Below are positions 1 to 6,932 of a stretch of 64,000 bases of DNA, in pieces. This DNA comes from Streptomyces iranensis (GTDB lineage Bacteria; Actinomycetota; Actinomycetes; Streptomycetales; Streptomycetaceae), in assembly GCF_017874715.1 (NCBI RefSeq), contig NZ_JAGGLR010000026.1:124001-188000 (forward strand), read 5' to 3'. The notes under the pieces are model-generated. The model was given only the letters and a program-made list of their open reading frames with translations, was not told where the DNA came from and ran no database searches. Each line of letters opens with the position of its first letter. Within the stretch, counting starts at the first letter, position 1. A program made the position numbers and the translations under genes.

Positions 1-806
1 ATGGCCTTCTCGGCCCGCCGGTCGGTGAAGGTCAGCACGGCGCCCACGAGTTGGTCGCCGTCGCGGACGGGCGCGGTGGTCAGATCGACCGGGACCTGGC
101 TTCCGTCCTTCGCCCACAGCACCTGGCCGCGCACCCGGTGTTTGCGGCCGGAGCGCAGGGTGTCGGCGAGGGGCGATTCCTCGTAGGGGAAGGGGGAACC
201 GTCCGGGTGCGAGTGGTGTACAAGAGAGTGAAGCTCCTGACCGCCCATGTCGCTGGCCCGGTAGCCGAGGATCTGCGCGGCGGACGGGTTGACGAGGACC
301 ACCTTGCCCTCGGTGTCCACGCCGACCACGCCTTCCGCCGCCGCGCGCAGGATCATCTCGGTCTGGCGCTGCTGACGGGCGAGTTCGGCCTCGGTGTCGA
401 GCGTCCCGGTCAGGTCGCGCACGATGAGCATCAGCAGCTCATCGCCGGTGTAGCTGTACTGATCGGCGTAAGGAGTCCGCCCGTCCTCCAGATTCGCGCT
501 GGTCACCTCGACGGGGAACTGCGCCCCGTCGGTGCGCCGGGCCATCATCCGGGTCGGCTTGCTGCCGTCCCCCTGCGTCTCGTCGGGGCGCCGCATCGAC
601 CCGGGAATGCGATTGGGATCGAAGGAGGGGAGCAGATCGAGCAGACCACGGCCGACCAGGGCGGTGCCCGGAGCCTCGAAGGACTCCAGCGCGTGGTGGT
701 TGGCGTTGACGATCGTGCCGTTGCAGTTGACCAGCAACAGCGCGTCCGGGAGGGCGTCGAGTATCGCCGCGAGGCGAGCAGCGCCTCGGGATGGCCTGCT
801 GCTCAC
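1..806 (-). CDS. PAS-domain sensor protein (3' part outside window)
   Basis: The reading frame is open from a GTG at 806 to the window edge, about 268 residues with no stop. A GGGAGGA ribosome site lies upstream of the GTG. Two PAS-like repeats can be read: the first around residues 14-125 (ILDALPDALLLVNCNG), the second around 140-265 (RAAAEGVVGVDTEGKVVLVN, then a TDR-type end). PAS modules bind ligands or sense redox state and light in cytoplasmic signalling proteins. The output domain lies beyond the window; in Streptomyces this arrangement usually leads to a histidine kinase or a PP2C phosphatase, but that cannot be seen here. Confidence 0.8.
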   Translation of the reverse strand, partial: MSSRPSRGAARLAAILDALPDALLLVNCNGTIVNANHHALESFEAPGTALVGRGLLDLLPSFDPNRIPGSMRRPDETQGDGSKPTRMMARRTDGAQFPVEVTSANLEDGRTPYADQYSYTGDELLMLIVRDLTGTLDTEAELARQQRQTEMILRAAAEGVVGVDTEGKVVLVNPSAAQILGYRASDMGGQELHSLVHHSHPDGSPFPYEESPLADTLRSGRKHRVRGQVLWAKDGSQVPVDLTTAPVRDGDQLVGAVLTFTDRRAEKA

Positions 807-1019
807 GACGACGCTTCCTCCCTGACTACCGCACCTTGCTGACACCCGCGGTCATTCTGCCGTCCCATCTGCGGAGTGTCTCTAGGGGAGTCTACGGGCA
901 CCAGCGCCGGACGCGACGGCGGATGAGAGGGAGGTCGCAGCGCGACGTACGCGTCTCGACGCACGCCCGGACAAACTTCACCGAGCTCTTCTCCTCTCAC
1001 TCCCGGCCCAATCCCCAGG

Positions 1020-1469
1020 TCAGCTCCCAGGCGTGCGCAAAACGACGGAGAACCGATTCCATCGGGCGATTTCACACCCGTTGGTGCGGTTGAACCAGGC
1101 GTTGACGGGACGCCCCGCCCAGTGGCCCGTCACCCGAGCCGTGGCCGACCCGCCGTACTGCCCGGTGCACATCGCGTCCGGCGACACCGGCGCGAACGGA
1201 TCCCGGCCCCATACGGTCTGCGAGTCCAGCTGTGCACACGCGGCCCGCGCCCGGGGGTGCGTACCGCCGGTCGGGTGGCAGTTCAGCAGAAAGGTCGCGG
1301 CGTCGTCGGCCTCACCGGTCTCACTCACGGTGATCACAAGCCGATCGGCGCTCTCCCCGTCGAACGGCAGGGGCAGCGGCAGCGGCGTGGCCGCGGCGGG
1401 GGCCAGCGCGCCCGCGGTGGCGGCGGTCGTCAGCGCGGCGGTGACGGCTAGGCGGTGCAGCAGGGCCAT
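1020..1469 (-). CDS. SSI-family secreted protease inhibitor-like protein
   Basis: The protein has 149 residues with a signal peptide at about 1-27 (hydrophobic Ala/Thr/Leu core, APAAA cleavage region). The mature part matches the Streptomyces subtilisin inhibitor family: CHPTGGTHPRARAAC, then MCTGQYGG, then GHWAGRPV and NRTNGCEIARWNRF. The four cysteines (64, 78, 101, 132) fit the two disulfides of SSI. Family members block extracellular subtilisin-like or trypsin-like proteases through a reactive loop after the third cysteine. Here the residue aligned with P1 is Gly103 instead of the usual Met or Lys, so target choice or activity is uncertain. It appears to be a single gene; four 19-bp repeats lie upstream. 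Confidence 0.85.
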   Translation of the reverse strand: MALLHRLAVTAALTTAATAGALAPAAATPLPLPLPFDGESADRLVITVSETGEADDAATFLLNCHPTGGTHPRARAACAQLDSQTVWGRDPFAPVSPDAMCTGQYGGSATARVTGHWAGRPVNAWFNRTNGCEIARWNRFSVVLRTPGS

Positions 1470-1549
1470 GGGGGCACTCCTGGTGTGATCAGTCGGGGGC
1501 GCGCTGCCCCCGCCCCGTCTAACGCGCCGCCGCCGCGCGCGTTGCTCCG

Positions 1550-1625
1550 CCGTAAGGGGCTGTGCTCGCCGTAAGGGCTCCCCTCGGCCGTAAGGAGTGC
1601 GCTCCGCCGTACGGGCCGAGCTCCC
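1550..1625. repeat. Four 19-bp units starting CCGTAAGG
   Basis: CCGTAAGG occurs at 1550, 1569 and 1588 and CCGTACGG at 1607, exactly 19 bp apart. The array lies 81-156 bp upstream of the SSI-like gene and upstream of tRNA-Ser. The strict spacing suggests protein-binding sites or a small tandem duplication. Confidence 0.8.
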
Positions 1626-1755
1626 CCGCCCCCTATTAGGGCTTTGCGATGGGCCCCGCCCGCCGAGTACCGTAGTCCGCGATTGGTGACATCCCGCTGG
1701 GCTGTGACATCATCTGCACACGCCACCTCGCGCTCACGCGAGCGACCGGTGTGTT

Positions 1756-1846
1756 GGAGGCTTCGCCTAGTCTGGTCTATGGCGCCGCACTGCTAATGCG
1801 GTTTGGGCCCTAAAGCCCATCGAGGGTTCAAATCCCTCAGCCTCCG
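1756..1846 (+). tRNA. tRNA-Ser(GCT)
   Basis: This is a class II tRNA of 91 nt with acceptor stem GGAGGCT/AGCCTCC, anticodon loop CTGCTAA (anticodon GCT), a long variable arm (GGGCCC..) and a T-loop GGTTCAAATCC. CCA is not encoded. Confidence 0.97.
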
Positions 1847-1853
1847 CTCTCCG

Positions 1854-1888
1854 ACAGGGGGCCCGCGCCTAAGGCGCGGGCCCCCTGT
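1854..1888 (+). terminator. Intrinsic terminator after tRNA-Ser
   Basis: A perfect 16-bp G+C-rich stem (ACAGGGGGCCCGCGCC with its complement) surrounds a TAA loop and starts 8 bp after the tRNA. Confidence 0.85.
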
Positions 1889-2173
1889 GTCGTTCCCGGA
1901 CCCGCCGCGAATGATCACGCAACCGCACCGCTGGTGGAGGTGGCACACAGTGACTCTCCAGTGGCTTTCCGTAGTATCCACCCCCGCTCCTCAAGTACCT
2001 CGCGACGCGAAGACGAGTTCTCAGAGGCCTCGCAGGGGCGACTCCGCGAGCCCCCGAAAATCGAGTTTTCGCAGGTCAGTGGGGGTGAGGGAAACGGATT
2101 TCGCCTGACGGCGCAGGTCATGTAATGTTGTCCCCGCAACGCCGACCGGCAAGAAAAACCGCCGAGAAGCCAA

Positions 2174-2246
2174 GCGCTCGTAGCTTAACGGATAGAGCAC
2201 TTGACTACGGATCAAGAGGTTGCAGGTTCGAATCCTGCCGAGCGCG
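2174..2246 (+). tRNA. tRNA-Arg(ACG), integration target
   Basis: The tRNA has 73 nt, acceptor stem GCGCTCG/CGAGCGC, and anticodon stem CTTGA/TCAAG around loop CTACGGA (anticodon ACG). Its 3' part from the anticodon loop on recurs downstream as att cores. The tRNA stays intact because the left-end core of the first element restores its 3' half. Confidence 0.97.
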
Positions 2247-2248
2247 CA
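2205..2248 (+). repeat. att core copy 1 (attL, inside tRNA-Arg)
   Basis: This 44-bp core runs from the anticodon loop (CTACGGATC) to just past the tRNA 3' end (CGAGCGCGCA). It is identical at 16456, 27379 and 33390. Confidence 0.95.
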
Positions 2249-2251
2249 GCT

Positions 2252-2287
2252 CAGAGGCCCCTTTCCATTAATGGAAAGGGGCCTCTG
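2252..2287 (+). terminator. Terminator after tRNA-Arg / att copy 1
   Basis: A perfect 36-bp palindrome (18 + 18) starting CAGAGGCCCCTTTCCAT. Equivalent hairpins follow each other att copy. Confidence 0.85.
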
Positions 2288-2294
2288 TCGTTGC

Positions 2295-2319
2295 TGAGTG
2301 ACTAACTGCGTGACTACGG
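2295..2319. repeat. Candidate integrase arm site, E1 left end
   Basis: TGAGTGACTAACTGCGTGAC plus ACGG here matches 22 of 25 bases of the sequence at 16338-16362, just inside the other end of E1. Repeated motifs flanking both att cores are what tyrosine recombinase arm domains bind. The assignment is inferred. Confidence 0.5.
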
Positions 2320-2327
2320 GCCCGAGA

Positions 2328-3482
2328 TTACCCCTCGAAGATGCGATCCATGGCGACGGCGCCGGTCTGGACCACCGGGCGGATCTGCTTCCGGTAGACC
2401 TCTTCCGTCACGGCCGTACCGGAGTGCCCGACGAGTCGGGAGATCTCTTCGAGCGGTACGCCGCTGTCCGACAGCAGCGACACGAAGCTGTGCCGCAGCT
2501 CGCGCGGAGTCCACTCCTCAGGGGCCATCCCCTTCACCTCGCCGAGGACCCGCCGGAAGTAGAGCCGGACGTTCGCCGCGTCCAACGCGGTACCGACGTC
2601 GGACGTGAAGACCAGCCCCTGTTCCTTCCACCGCGCTCCCGCTGCCTTGCGCTGGTGTGCCTGCTGCTCCCGGTGCTCCACCAGGGCAGCGACGCACCGA
2701 CCGGGCAGAGCGAGCGTTCTGCGGGACTTCCGGGTCTTGGTCTCCCCTCCCGCCCGCACGGAGCGCCATACGGCGATGTGCGGCGGGATCACCGGAACGG
2801 CGTCCGGTGATCCGTCCAGGTCCACGTGATCCCACGTGAGGGGCCGCAACTCTTCGGTACGGGCGCCGGTGAGCAGCGCGACCACGATGTAGGCGTGCAG
2901 CCGGGAGTCCTCCGCCGCATTCAGTACCGCCTCGGCCTGGGCGAGGGTGAGCGCCTTGGACGGGCGGCCCTCCCGCCCCTTCGGGATGGAGCACAGCTCC
3001 ACCACGTTGCGCTTCACCTTGTCCCGGGCCATGGCCCGCCGGATGGAGCGGTTGAGGAGTGAGTGCAGCAGTCGCAGTGTGCGGGTGCTGAGTTCCGGTG
3101 CCTTGGACGTGAGCCACCGGTCCACGTCGTCCGCGCTGAGGTCGCGAAGCTTCCGGGCGCCCAGCGCCGGTATCACGTGCTTCCCACAGAGGTTGGTGTA
3201 GTTGGCCACGGTCGCCGCGTCGACCTCGGTGAGGCCGTAGGTCAGCCAGTCGGTCACGGCCTTTTCGACGGTGTAGCCGGTGGGTGCGATGGCGAGACCG
3301 TCCTCATGGTCGCGGAGGACTTCCTTGAGCTTGTTCTTGGCCTCGGTCTTGGTCTTGCCGCTGCCGCGCTTCACGATCCGCTTGCCGCTGGGGTCGTAAC
3401 CGAGACTGGCGGTGGCGATCCAGCGCTGTCGCTTGTCGTCCCAGTGAAGTCCACCGTCGCCCCTGCTGCGGCGCTTGGTCAC
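2328..3482 (-). CDS. int: Tyrosine recombinase integrase of E1
   Basis: The integrase has 384 residues from a GTG at 3482 that overlaps the xis stop (GTGA). A longer open frame upstream is the shadow of the ATPase gene. The N-terminal part is an arm-binding and SAM-like core-binding region (WIATASLGYDPSGKR; VEKAVTDWLTYGL). The catalytic part contains TGARTEELRPLTW (first Arg), KTRKSRRTLALP (Lys), RELRHSF (second Arg; the usual box II His is Arg, as in many actinobacterial integrases), LVGHS (His) and EEVYRK (Tyr). It should catalyse integration at the tRNA-Arg core. It is the last gene of the leftward operon, next to attL, as expected. Confidence 0.95.
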   Translation of the reverse strand: MTKRRSRGDGGLHWDDKRQRWIATASLGYDPSGKRIVKRGSGKTKTEAKNKLKEVLRDHEDGLAIAPTGYTVEKAVTDWLTYGLTEVDAATVANYTNLCGKHVIPALGARKLRDLSADDVDRWLTSKAPELSTRTLRLLHSLLNRSIRRAMARDKVKRNVVELCSIPKGREGRPSKALTLAQAEAVLNAAEDSRLHAYIVVALLTGARTEELRPLTWDHVDLDGSPDAVPVIPPHIAVWRSVRAGGETKTRKSRRTLALPGRCVAALVEHREQQAHQRKAAGARWKEQGLVFTSDVGTALDAANVRLYFRRVLGEVKGMAPEEWTPRELRHSFVSLLSDSGVPLEEISRLVGHSGTAVTEEVYRKQIRPVVQTGAVAMDRIFEG

Positions 3483-3694
3483 TGCTGCTCTCCTGCCTCG
3501 CGCTCCAGGAGCGCGACGTACTCGCGAAGGGCGGACATGGGGATGAGGCGTGCGCGCCCCTCCTTGACGGAGCGCAGACGACCGGTGCGCATCAGGTCGT
3601 AGATGGTGTTCTTCGATTTGATGCCGAGAACCTTCATGGCGTCCGGCACGCGGTAGAGAAGGGGTGCGTCGCGTTCGGGTATGGCCAGCGTCAT
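3479..3694 (-). CDS. xis: Excisionase (HTH, Xis-like) of E1
   Basis: A 71-residue MerR/excisionase-type helix-turn-helix protein: YRVPDAMKVLGIKSKNTIYD followed by LRSVKEGRARLIP and a short helix. It lies directly upstream of int with a 4-bp overlap and overlaps the ATPase gene by 4 bp. Xis proteins bend DNA at the att arms and steer the integrase towards excision. Function is inferred from size, HTH and position. Confidence 0.85.
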   Translation of the reverse strand: MTLAIPERDAPLLYRVPDAMKVLGIKSKNTIYDLMRTGRLRSVKEGRARLIPMSALREYVALLEREAGEQQ

Positions 3695-4851
3695 GACGTC
3701 CTCCGGTTCGCGTGGGTGGGGCCGTCGGAATCGGACAGTCGGACACCCCGGGTTTCGGGCTGTCCGGGTAGTTCTGGCTGGTCAGCGGGGGTAACCGGAC
3801 AGTCGGACAGCTGGGACACCTCCGGGGTGCCCTCGTCCTGTGTCCGGTTTTCCGGTGGGAAGTACCGTCCGGCGCTGCCCTTGGTGAGCTGGCCGTCTGC
3901 GGCCATACGGGAGCAGGTGCGGCGGACGGTGTCGGCGTCGACCTCCGGGAGCGCCTGGACGATGTCCTTCGGCTTGGCACCGGGGTTGTTGCGGACGGCT
4001 CGGAGGATGGCGGCGCGGGTGTCGCCGATGGTGTGGTCGGTGACCGGGCCGTCCAGCATCTGCCAGGCGCCGGACGCCTGGTGGAGCGAGAGCGCGTATT
4101 CGGCTTCCTCCACGTCGCGGCCGGTGACGTGCAGAACCCCGTCCGCCTGCCCCCGGGAGCGCTTGAGCACCAGCGTGGCGTCAGCGGCGCCCGCGAGACC
4201 GTTGGTACCGGAGACCTCTGTGAGGAAGTCGTCCGAGCCTGCCTTGCGGACGTGGTGGACCAGGACGACGGCCACGCCGTAGTGGTCGGCGAGCCGCTTG
4301 GCGTGTCCGACAGCGGCGTAGTCGGCGTCGTAGGCGGAGGCACCTTGCGGGGAGGGGCCGCGCATCTTGGCGAACACGTCGATGACGACCATGCGGGCGT
4401 CCGGGTTGCGGTCGAGCCATCCGGCGATCGCCTCGTTCCCGCCCTGGGGCAGCGGCGGGCACTCGGTCACCAGGGTCAGCCCGGCCGGGGCGGGCTGACC
4501 GCCCAGCAGCTTGCCCATGCGGTTCTGGAGGCGGCGCGGGGTGTCCTCGAGTGCGAGGTAGAGCACGGGGCCGCCGTCCACGGGCACGCTGTCGAACGCC
4601 CTGCCCCCGGACGCGACCGCGAGCCCCAGGCCGAGGGACATCCAGGACTTGCCCACCTTCGGCGGTCCGGCGAGTAGGTTCACGCCTTCGGAGAGGAGTC
4701 CGGGCACGGCCCACTTGGGTTCGGGAAACTCGGTGGCCATGAGCTGATCGGCCGTCCACGCGGTGCGCGGCCGGGGCGGCGGTGGCGGCTGCTCGGGGTC
4801 CTGCTCGCGGGGGACGGAGTACAGGTGGAGCGGGGGGATGGGGTTGGTCAT
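3691..4851 (-). CDS. RecA/DnaB-like replication ATPase (RepA type)
   Basis: 386 residues from an ATG at 4851 that overlaps the prim-pol stop (ATGA). Walker A is AGPPKVGKSWM (about residue 60) and Walker B MVVIDVF. VLVHHVRKAG and SGTNGLAGAADATL match RepA/RSF1010-type hexameric ATPases used as replicative helicases. The C-terminal part (GDTRAAILRAVRNNPGAKP) looks like a winged helix. It forms a replication pair with the prim-pol protein. The last 50 codons contain repeated GGACAGTCGGACA motifs, so the 3' end may double as part of an origin. Confidence 0.85.
   Translation of the reverse strand: MTNPIPPLHLYSVPREQDPEQPPPPPRPRTAWTADQLMATEFPEPKWAVPGLLSEGVNLLAGPPKVGKSWMSLGLGLAVASGGRAFDSVPVDGGPVLYLALEDTPRRLQNRMGKLLGGQPAPAGLTLVTECPPLPQGGNEAIAGWLDRNPDARMVVIDVFAKMRGPSPQGASAYDADYAAVGHAKRLADHYGVAVVLVHHVRKAGSDDFLTEVSGTNGLAGAADATLVLKRSRGQADGVLHVTGRDVEEAEYALSLHQASGAWQMLDGPVTDHTIGDTRAAILRAVRNNPGAKPKDIVQALPEVDADTVRRTCSRMAADGQLTKGSAGRYFPPENRTQDEGTPEVSQLSDCPVTPADQPELPGQPETRGVRLSDSDGPTHANRRTS
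3731..3847. repeat. Iteron-like GGACAG/CTGTCC cluster inside the ATPase 3' end
   Basis: TCGGACAGTCGGACAC (3731), TGTCCGG (3760), CCGGACAGTCGGACAG (3795) and TGTCCGG (3840) are clustered. The 27 bp at 3792-3818 recur inverted and identical at 16132-16158. A role as origin or transfer locus is inferred. Confidence 0.6.
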
Positions 4852-5732
4852 GCCGCCACCTGCCGGGGGCGCCGGGCACCGGCCCGCAGACCGGAGGCGA
4901 TGGTGCGCCGTGCCTCGCGGTCGCTCTGGCCGACCTGGGCGGCGGCAGCGGCGAGCCATTCGGTCACGTCGTGCTCCGCCAGCTCGCCTCCGGCAACGAG
5001 CTGCCCGAGGGCGACGGACGCGAGGTACAGGGCGTTGTTGTGGCCGTCGTCCGGGGAGCGGGTGACCCTGGCGAGTTCGTCCTTGACCGCGCGGCGGAGG
5101 TAGGCGCCGTGCCGGTCGGTGGCCAGCGGGACGGTGACGGGTTGTTGCGGGGGCAGTGGTGCCGGGCGGAGCAGTTGCGCGAGCCAGCCCGGGAGCGGGG
5201 CTGCCGGGGCGTCATGGATGACGGTGTAGGTGCGGCCGTTGACGATGCTGCCCGCGCCGACGACGTAGCCGCCTGCCGCGCGGGTGTCGACCTTCCAGCC
5301 GAGTTTGCCCGCCGTGTTCCGCATCTCCTCCCCGGCCGGGGAGGTCAGGTACAGATGAATGCCGCCGCGTCCGGTGCGGACGGTGTGCGTCTGGTGCGGG
5401 TAGGGCTGCGCGTGCTGCTCGCACACCGCGCCCAGCACGTCCTCCCCGGTGGAGATACCCCGGGAAGCCCACTCGGCCGGCGGGGTGTCCTGCTCGCCTT
5501 TGGGGGTGTCGAGGTCGAGGACGACCAGCCCGGACGGGCCGGTGGCCACGCCGATGTTGTACGGGCCGGATGCCCAGCAGTGCGTGATGCGCTCGGGGTC
5601 CGTGGTCGCGCGCTCCTCCCACGCGCGGACCGCCGGGCGCTTGTCACCGGGGATGAGAGGGAAGACGTGCCAGCCGCGAGCGGCGGCGTCCAGCGCGGAC
5701 GCCATCTGTGCGGGTCGTGCGGGTTGCGGCAT
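4848..5732 (-). CDS. Bifunctional DNA primase/polymerase (prim-pol)
   Basis: 294 residues. The N-terminal prim-pol domain (archaeo-eukaryotic primase superfamily) shows GWHVFPLIPGDKRP, LVVLDLD (Asp73, Asp75), TVRTGRGGIHLY (His126) and GWKVDTRAAGGYVVGAGS (Asp149), the expected metal- and nucleotide-binding residues. A helical region follows (HNNALYLASVALGQLVAGG). Such proteins synthesise primers and extend them during replication of AICEs that lack RepSA. The ATPase gene follows with a 4-bp overlap. ATG start at 5732. Confidence 0.9.
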   Translation of the reverse strand: MPQPARPAQMASALDAAARGWHVFPLIPGDKRPAVRAWEERATTDPERITHCWASGPYNIGVATGPSGLVVLDLDTPKGEQDTPPAEWASRGISTGEDVLGAVCEQHAQPYPHQTHTVRTGRGGIHLYLTSPAGEEMRNTAGKLGWKVDTRAAGGYVVGAGSIVNGRTYTVIHDAPAAPLPGWLAQLLRPAPLPPQQPVTVPLATDRHGAYLRRAVKDELARVTRSPDDGHNNALYLASVALGQLVAGGELAEHDVTEWLAAAAAQVGQSDREARRTIASGLRAGARRPRQVAA

Positions 5733-5776
5733 GCTTGGGGTCTCCTGTTCTGTCTGCGGACGGATGGGGTAGGGCT

Positions 5777-5814
5777 GGGGCGGTCGCGGTCTTTGGCGAG
5801 AGGGCGACCGCCCC
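5777..5814. repeat. Hairpin containing a 27-bp repeat shared with 11940
   Basis: GGGGCGGTCGC and its complement form an 11-bp stem. The 27 bp at 5781-5807 are identical to 11940-11966, the other long gap in this operon. It could be a processing, attenuation or terminator signal on the leftward transcript. Confidence 0.6.
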
Positions 5815-5841
5815 GGTGCAGTGCGGTGGTGAGGGTTGTGG

Positions 5842-6099
5842 TCAGGCCGCGTTGCGGCGGTTGGCGGGGAAGTCGATGACCTGGGCGAGGCGGGCGGGCG
5901 TGGTCTGGGGCTTGCCCTTCATGCGGCCCTTGGGCGGCGGTTCGGGGGCCTCATCGGGCGGGCCGGGCCGGTAGGCGGCGCATACCGCGGCTTCGATGGC
6001 GTCGCGGCGGCGGGCGCGGCGGTGTCCGGCGAGGCACACCGGGCCGAGGATCGCGCCGGGCGCCAGCAGCGCGGCGGCGGTGATCAGTTCGGGGGTCAC
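5842..6099 (-). CDS. Small membrane-anchored hypothetical protein
   Basis: 85 residues from a GTG at 6099 overlapping the upstream stop (GTGA). One N-terminal hydrophobic helix (about residues 4-26, LITAAALLAPGAILGPVCLA) is followed by an Arg-rich stretch and a basic, Pro-rich tail. It is the last small gene before the prim-pol gene. I do not recognise the family; small membrane proteins are common in the spread/replication operons of AICEs. Confidence 0.7.
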   Translation of the reverse strand: MTPELITAAALLAPGAILGPVCLAGHRRARRRDAIEAAVCAAYRPGPPDEAPEPPPKGRMKGKPQTTPARLAQVIDFPANRRNAA

Positions 6100-6296
6100 G
6101 GGGTTTCTCCTCGGAGAGCGGCGAGGACGTCGGGGAGGTTGCCGCCGAGGGAGGCAAGGCGGCGTTCGATGGCCTGCCAGGACTCGGGATCGATACTCAT
6201 CAGCGCCCCGAGAGTCGCGGGCACATCGCCGCGCTGGTGGGCAGCGAGCGCATCGCGGAGTTCGCCAGCGGCCATGAGCGTGATGCGCTCGTTCAC
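6096..6296 (-). CDS. Hypothetical protein, 66 aa
   Basis: GTG start at 6296; the stop overlaps the next gene by 4 bp. Soluble, helical and acidic (ELRDALAAHQRGDVPATLGA, PESWQAIERRLASL). No recognised domain. The overlap and codon usage support it as a real operon member. Confidence 0.65.
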   Translation of the reverse strand: MNERITLMAAGELRDALAAHQRGDVPATLGALMSIDPESWQAIERRLASLGGNLPDVLAALRGETP

Positions 6297-6316
6297 GTGG
6301 ACCGGCCCCCTGAAGC

Positions 6317-6511
6317 TCAGTTGCCGATGCCGGTGATGGCGTCGGTGATGGAGGTGACGGTCTTGTTCACTGACGGGGCCGCGTCGGTGTTGGCGAGGTA
6401 GAAGCCGAACAGCACGGCGACGACAGCGGCCCCGGTGCGCAGGTGCCCGCCCTTGAACAGAGCACCCAGGCCGAGGGCGAGCAGCAGCACCAGGGAGACG
6501 GTGACGGTCAT
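6317..6511 (-). CDS. Two-TM small membrane protein
   Basis: 64 residues from an ATG at 6511 with GAAAGGGG upstream. Two hydrophobic helices (VSLVLLLALGLGALF; TGAAVVAVLFGFYLA) are followed by a polar tail (SVNKTVTSITDAITGIGN). A longer frame that begins upstream has no ribosome site and overlaps the zinc-finger gene. It resembles the small membrane proteins often found near transfer genes in Streptomyces elements; role unknown. Confidence 0.7.
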   Translation of the reverse strand: MTVTVSLVLLLALGLGALFKGGHLRTGAAVVAVLFGFYLANTDAAPSVNKTVTSITDAITGIGN

Positions 6512-6539
6512 GGGCGTGAGCCCCTTTCTGGGAGCAGGG

Positions 6540-6791
6540 TCAGCGGGTGCCGTCGCGGTGGATGCGAGCGGCGCGGTTGTAGAACCAGCGACCGGCGCGT
6601 ATGCGCTTGCCGTGGCCCTTGCAGCGGCGGCAGTCCTTGCCGCGCTTGGGACGTCCCTTGCGGTCGGTGGTCGTGGCGAAGCCGAAGCCATTGCACCTGC
6701 GGCAGGTTCCGAACGGGCTCGCCGCACACACCGATGCATAACCGAGCGTGACGACCAGCAGGCAGGCGATAGCGAGGAGGATCAGGGTCAC
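6540..6791 (-). CDS. DnaJ-type zinc-finger small protein
   Basis: 83 residues from a GTG at 6791 with GGAGG 7 bp upstream. An N-terminal membrane helix (LILLAIACLLVVTLGYASV) is followed by paired CRRCNGFGF and CRRCKGHGK motifs, the CxxCxGxG arrangement of DnaJ zinc fingers, then a basic tail. It is the first gene after the palindrome cluster, so it probably opens the replication/excision part of the operon. Similar proteins recur in Streptomyces plasmids and AICEs; function unknown. Confidence 0.75.
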   Translation of the reverse strand: MTLILLAIACLLVVTLGYASVCAASPFGTCRRCNGFGFATTTDRKGRPKRGKDCRRCKGHGKRIRAGRWFYNRAARIHRDGTR

Positions 6792-6833
6792 GAAGTGCCT
6801 CCGAGGGCGGGTTTCAGGGGTTTCCGCAGGTGG

Positions 6834-6925
6834 GCCGCTAGCGGCTAGCAGCCTGATCAGCCCCTATACGGGGCGCTAGCGGGGTCTCTAGCGCTAGAGG
6901 GTTGGCCCCCTAGCGCTAGAGACCC
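6834..6925. promoter_or_regulatory. Cluster of CTAGCGCTAG-type palindromes
   Basis: In the 141-bp gap between the FtsK stop and the replication genes lie GCCGCTAGCGGC (6834), CGCTAGCG (6874) and an inverted repeat of two 20-bp arms (6882-6901 and 6906-6925, 19 of 20 matching), each arm centred on TAGCGCTA. It could be an operator, a cruciform or an origin. Confidence 0.7.
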
Positions 6926-6932
6926 ATCCGAG

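Noticed and set aside
2328-4343. A 671-codon open frame suggesting a much larger E1 integrase
   Set aside because: The first part is an antisense/offset shadow of the ATPase and xis genes; the true start is the GTG at 3482, which overlaps xis.
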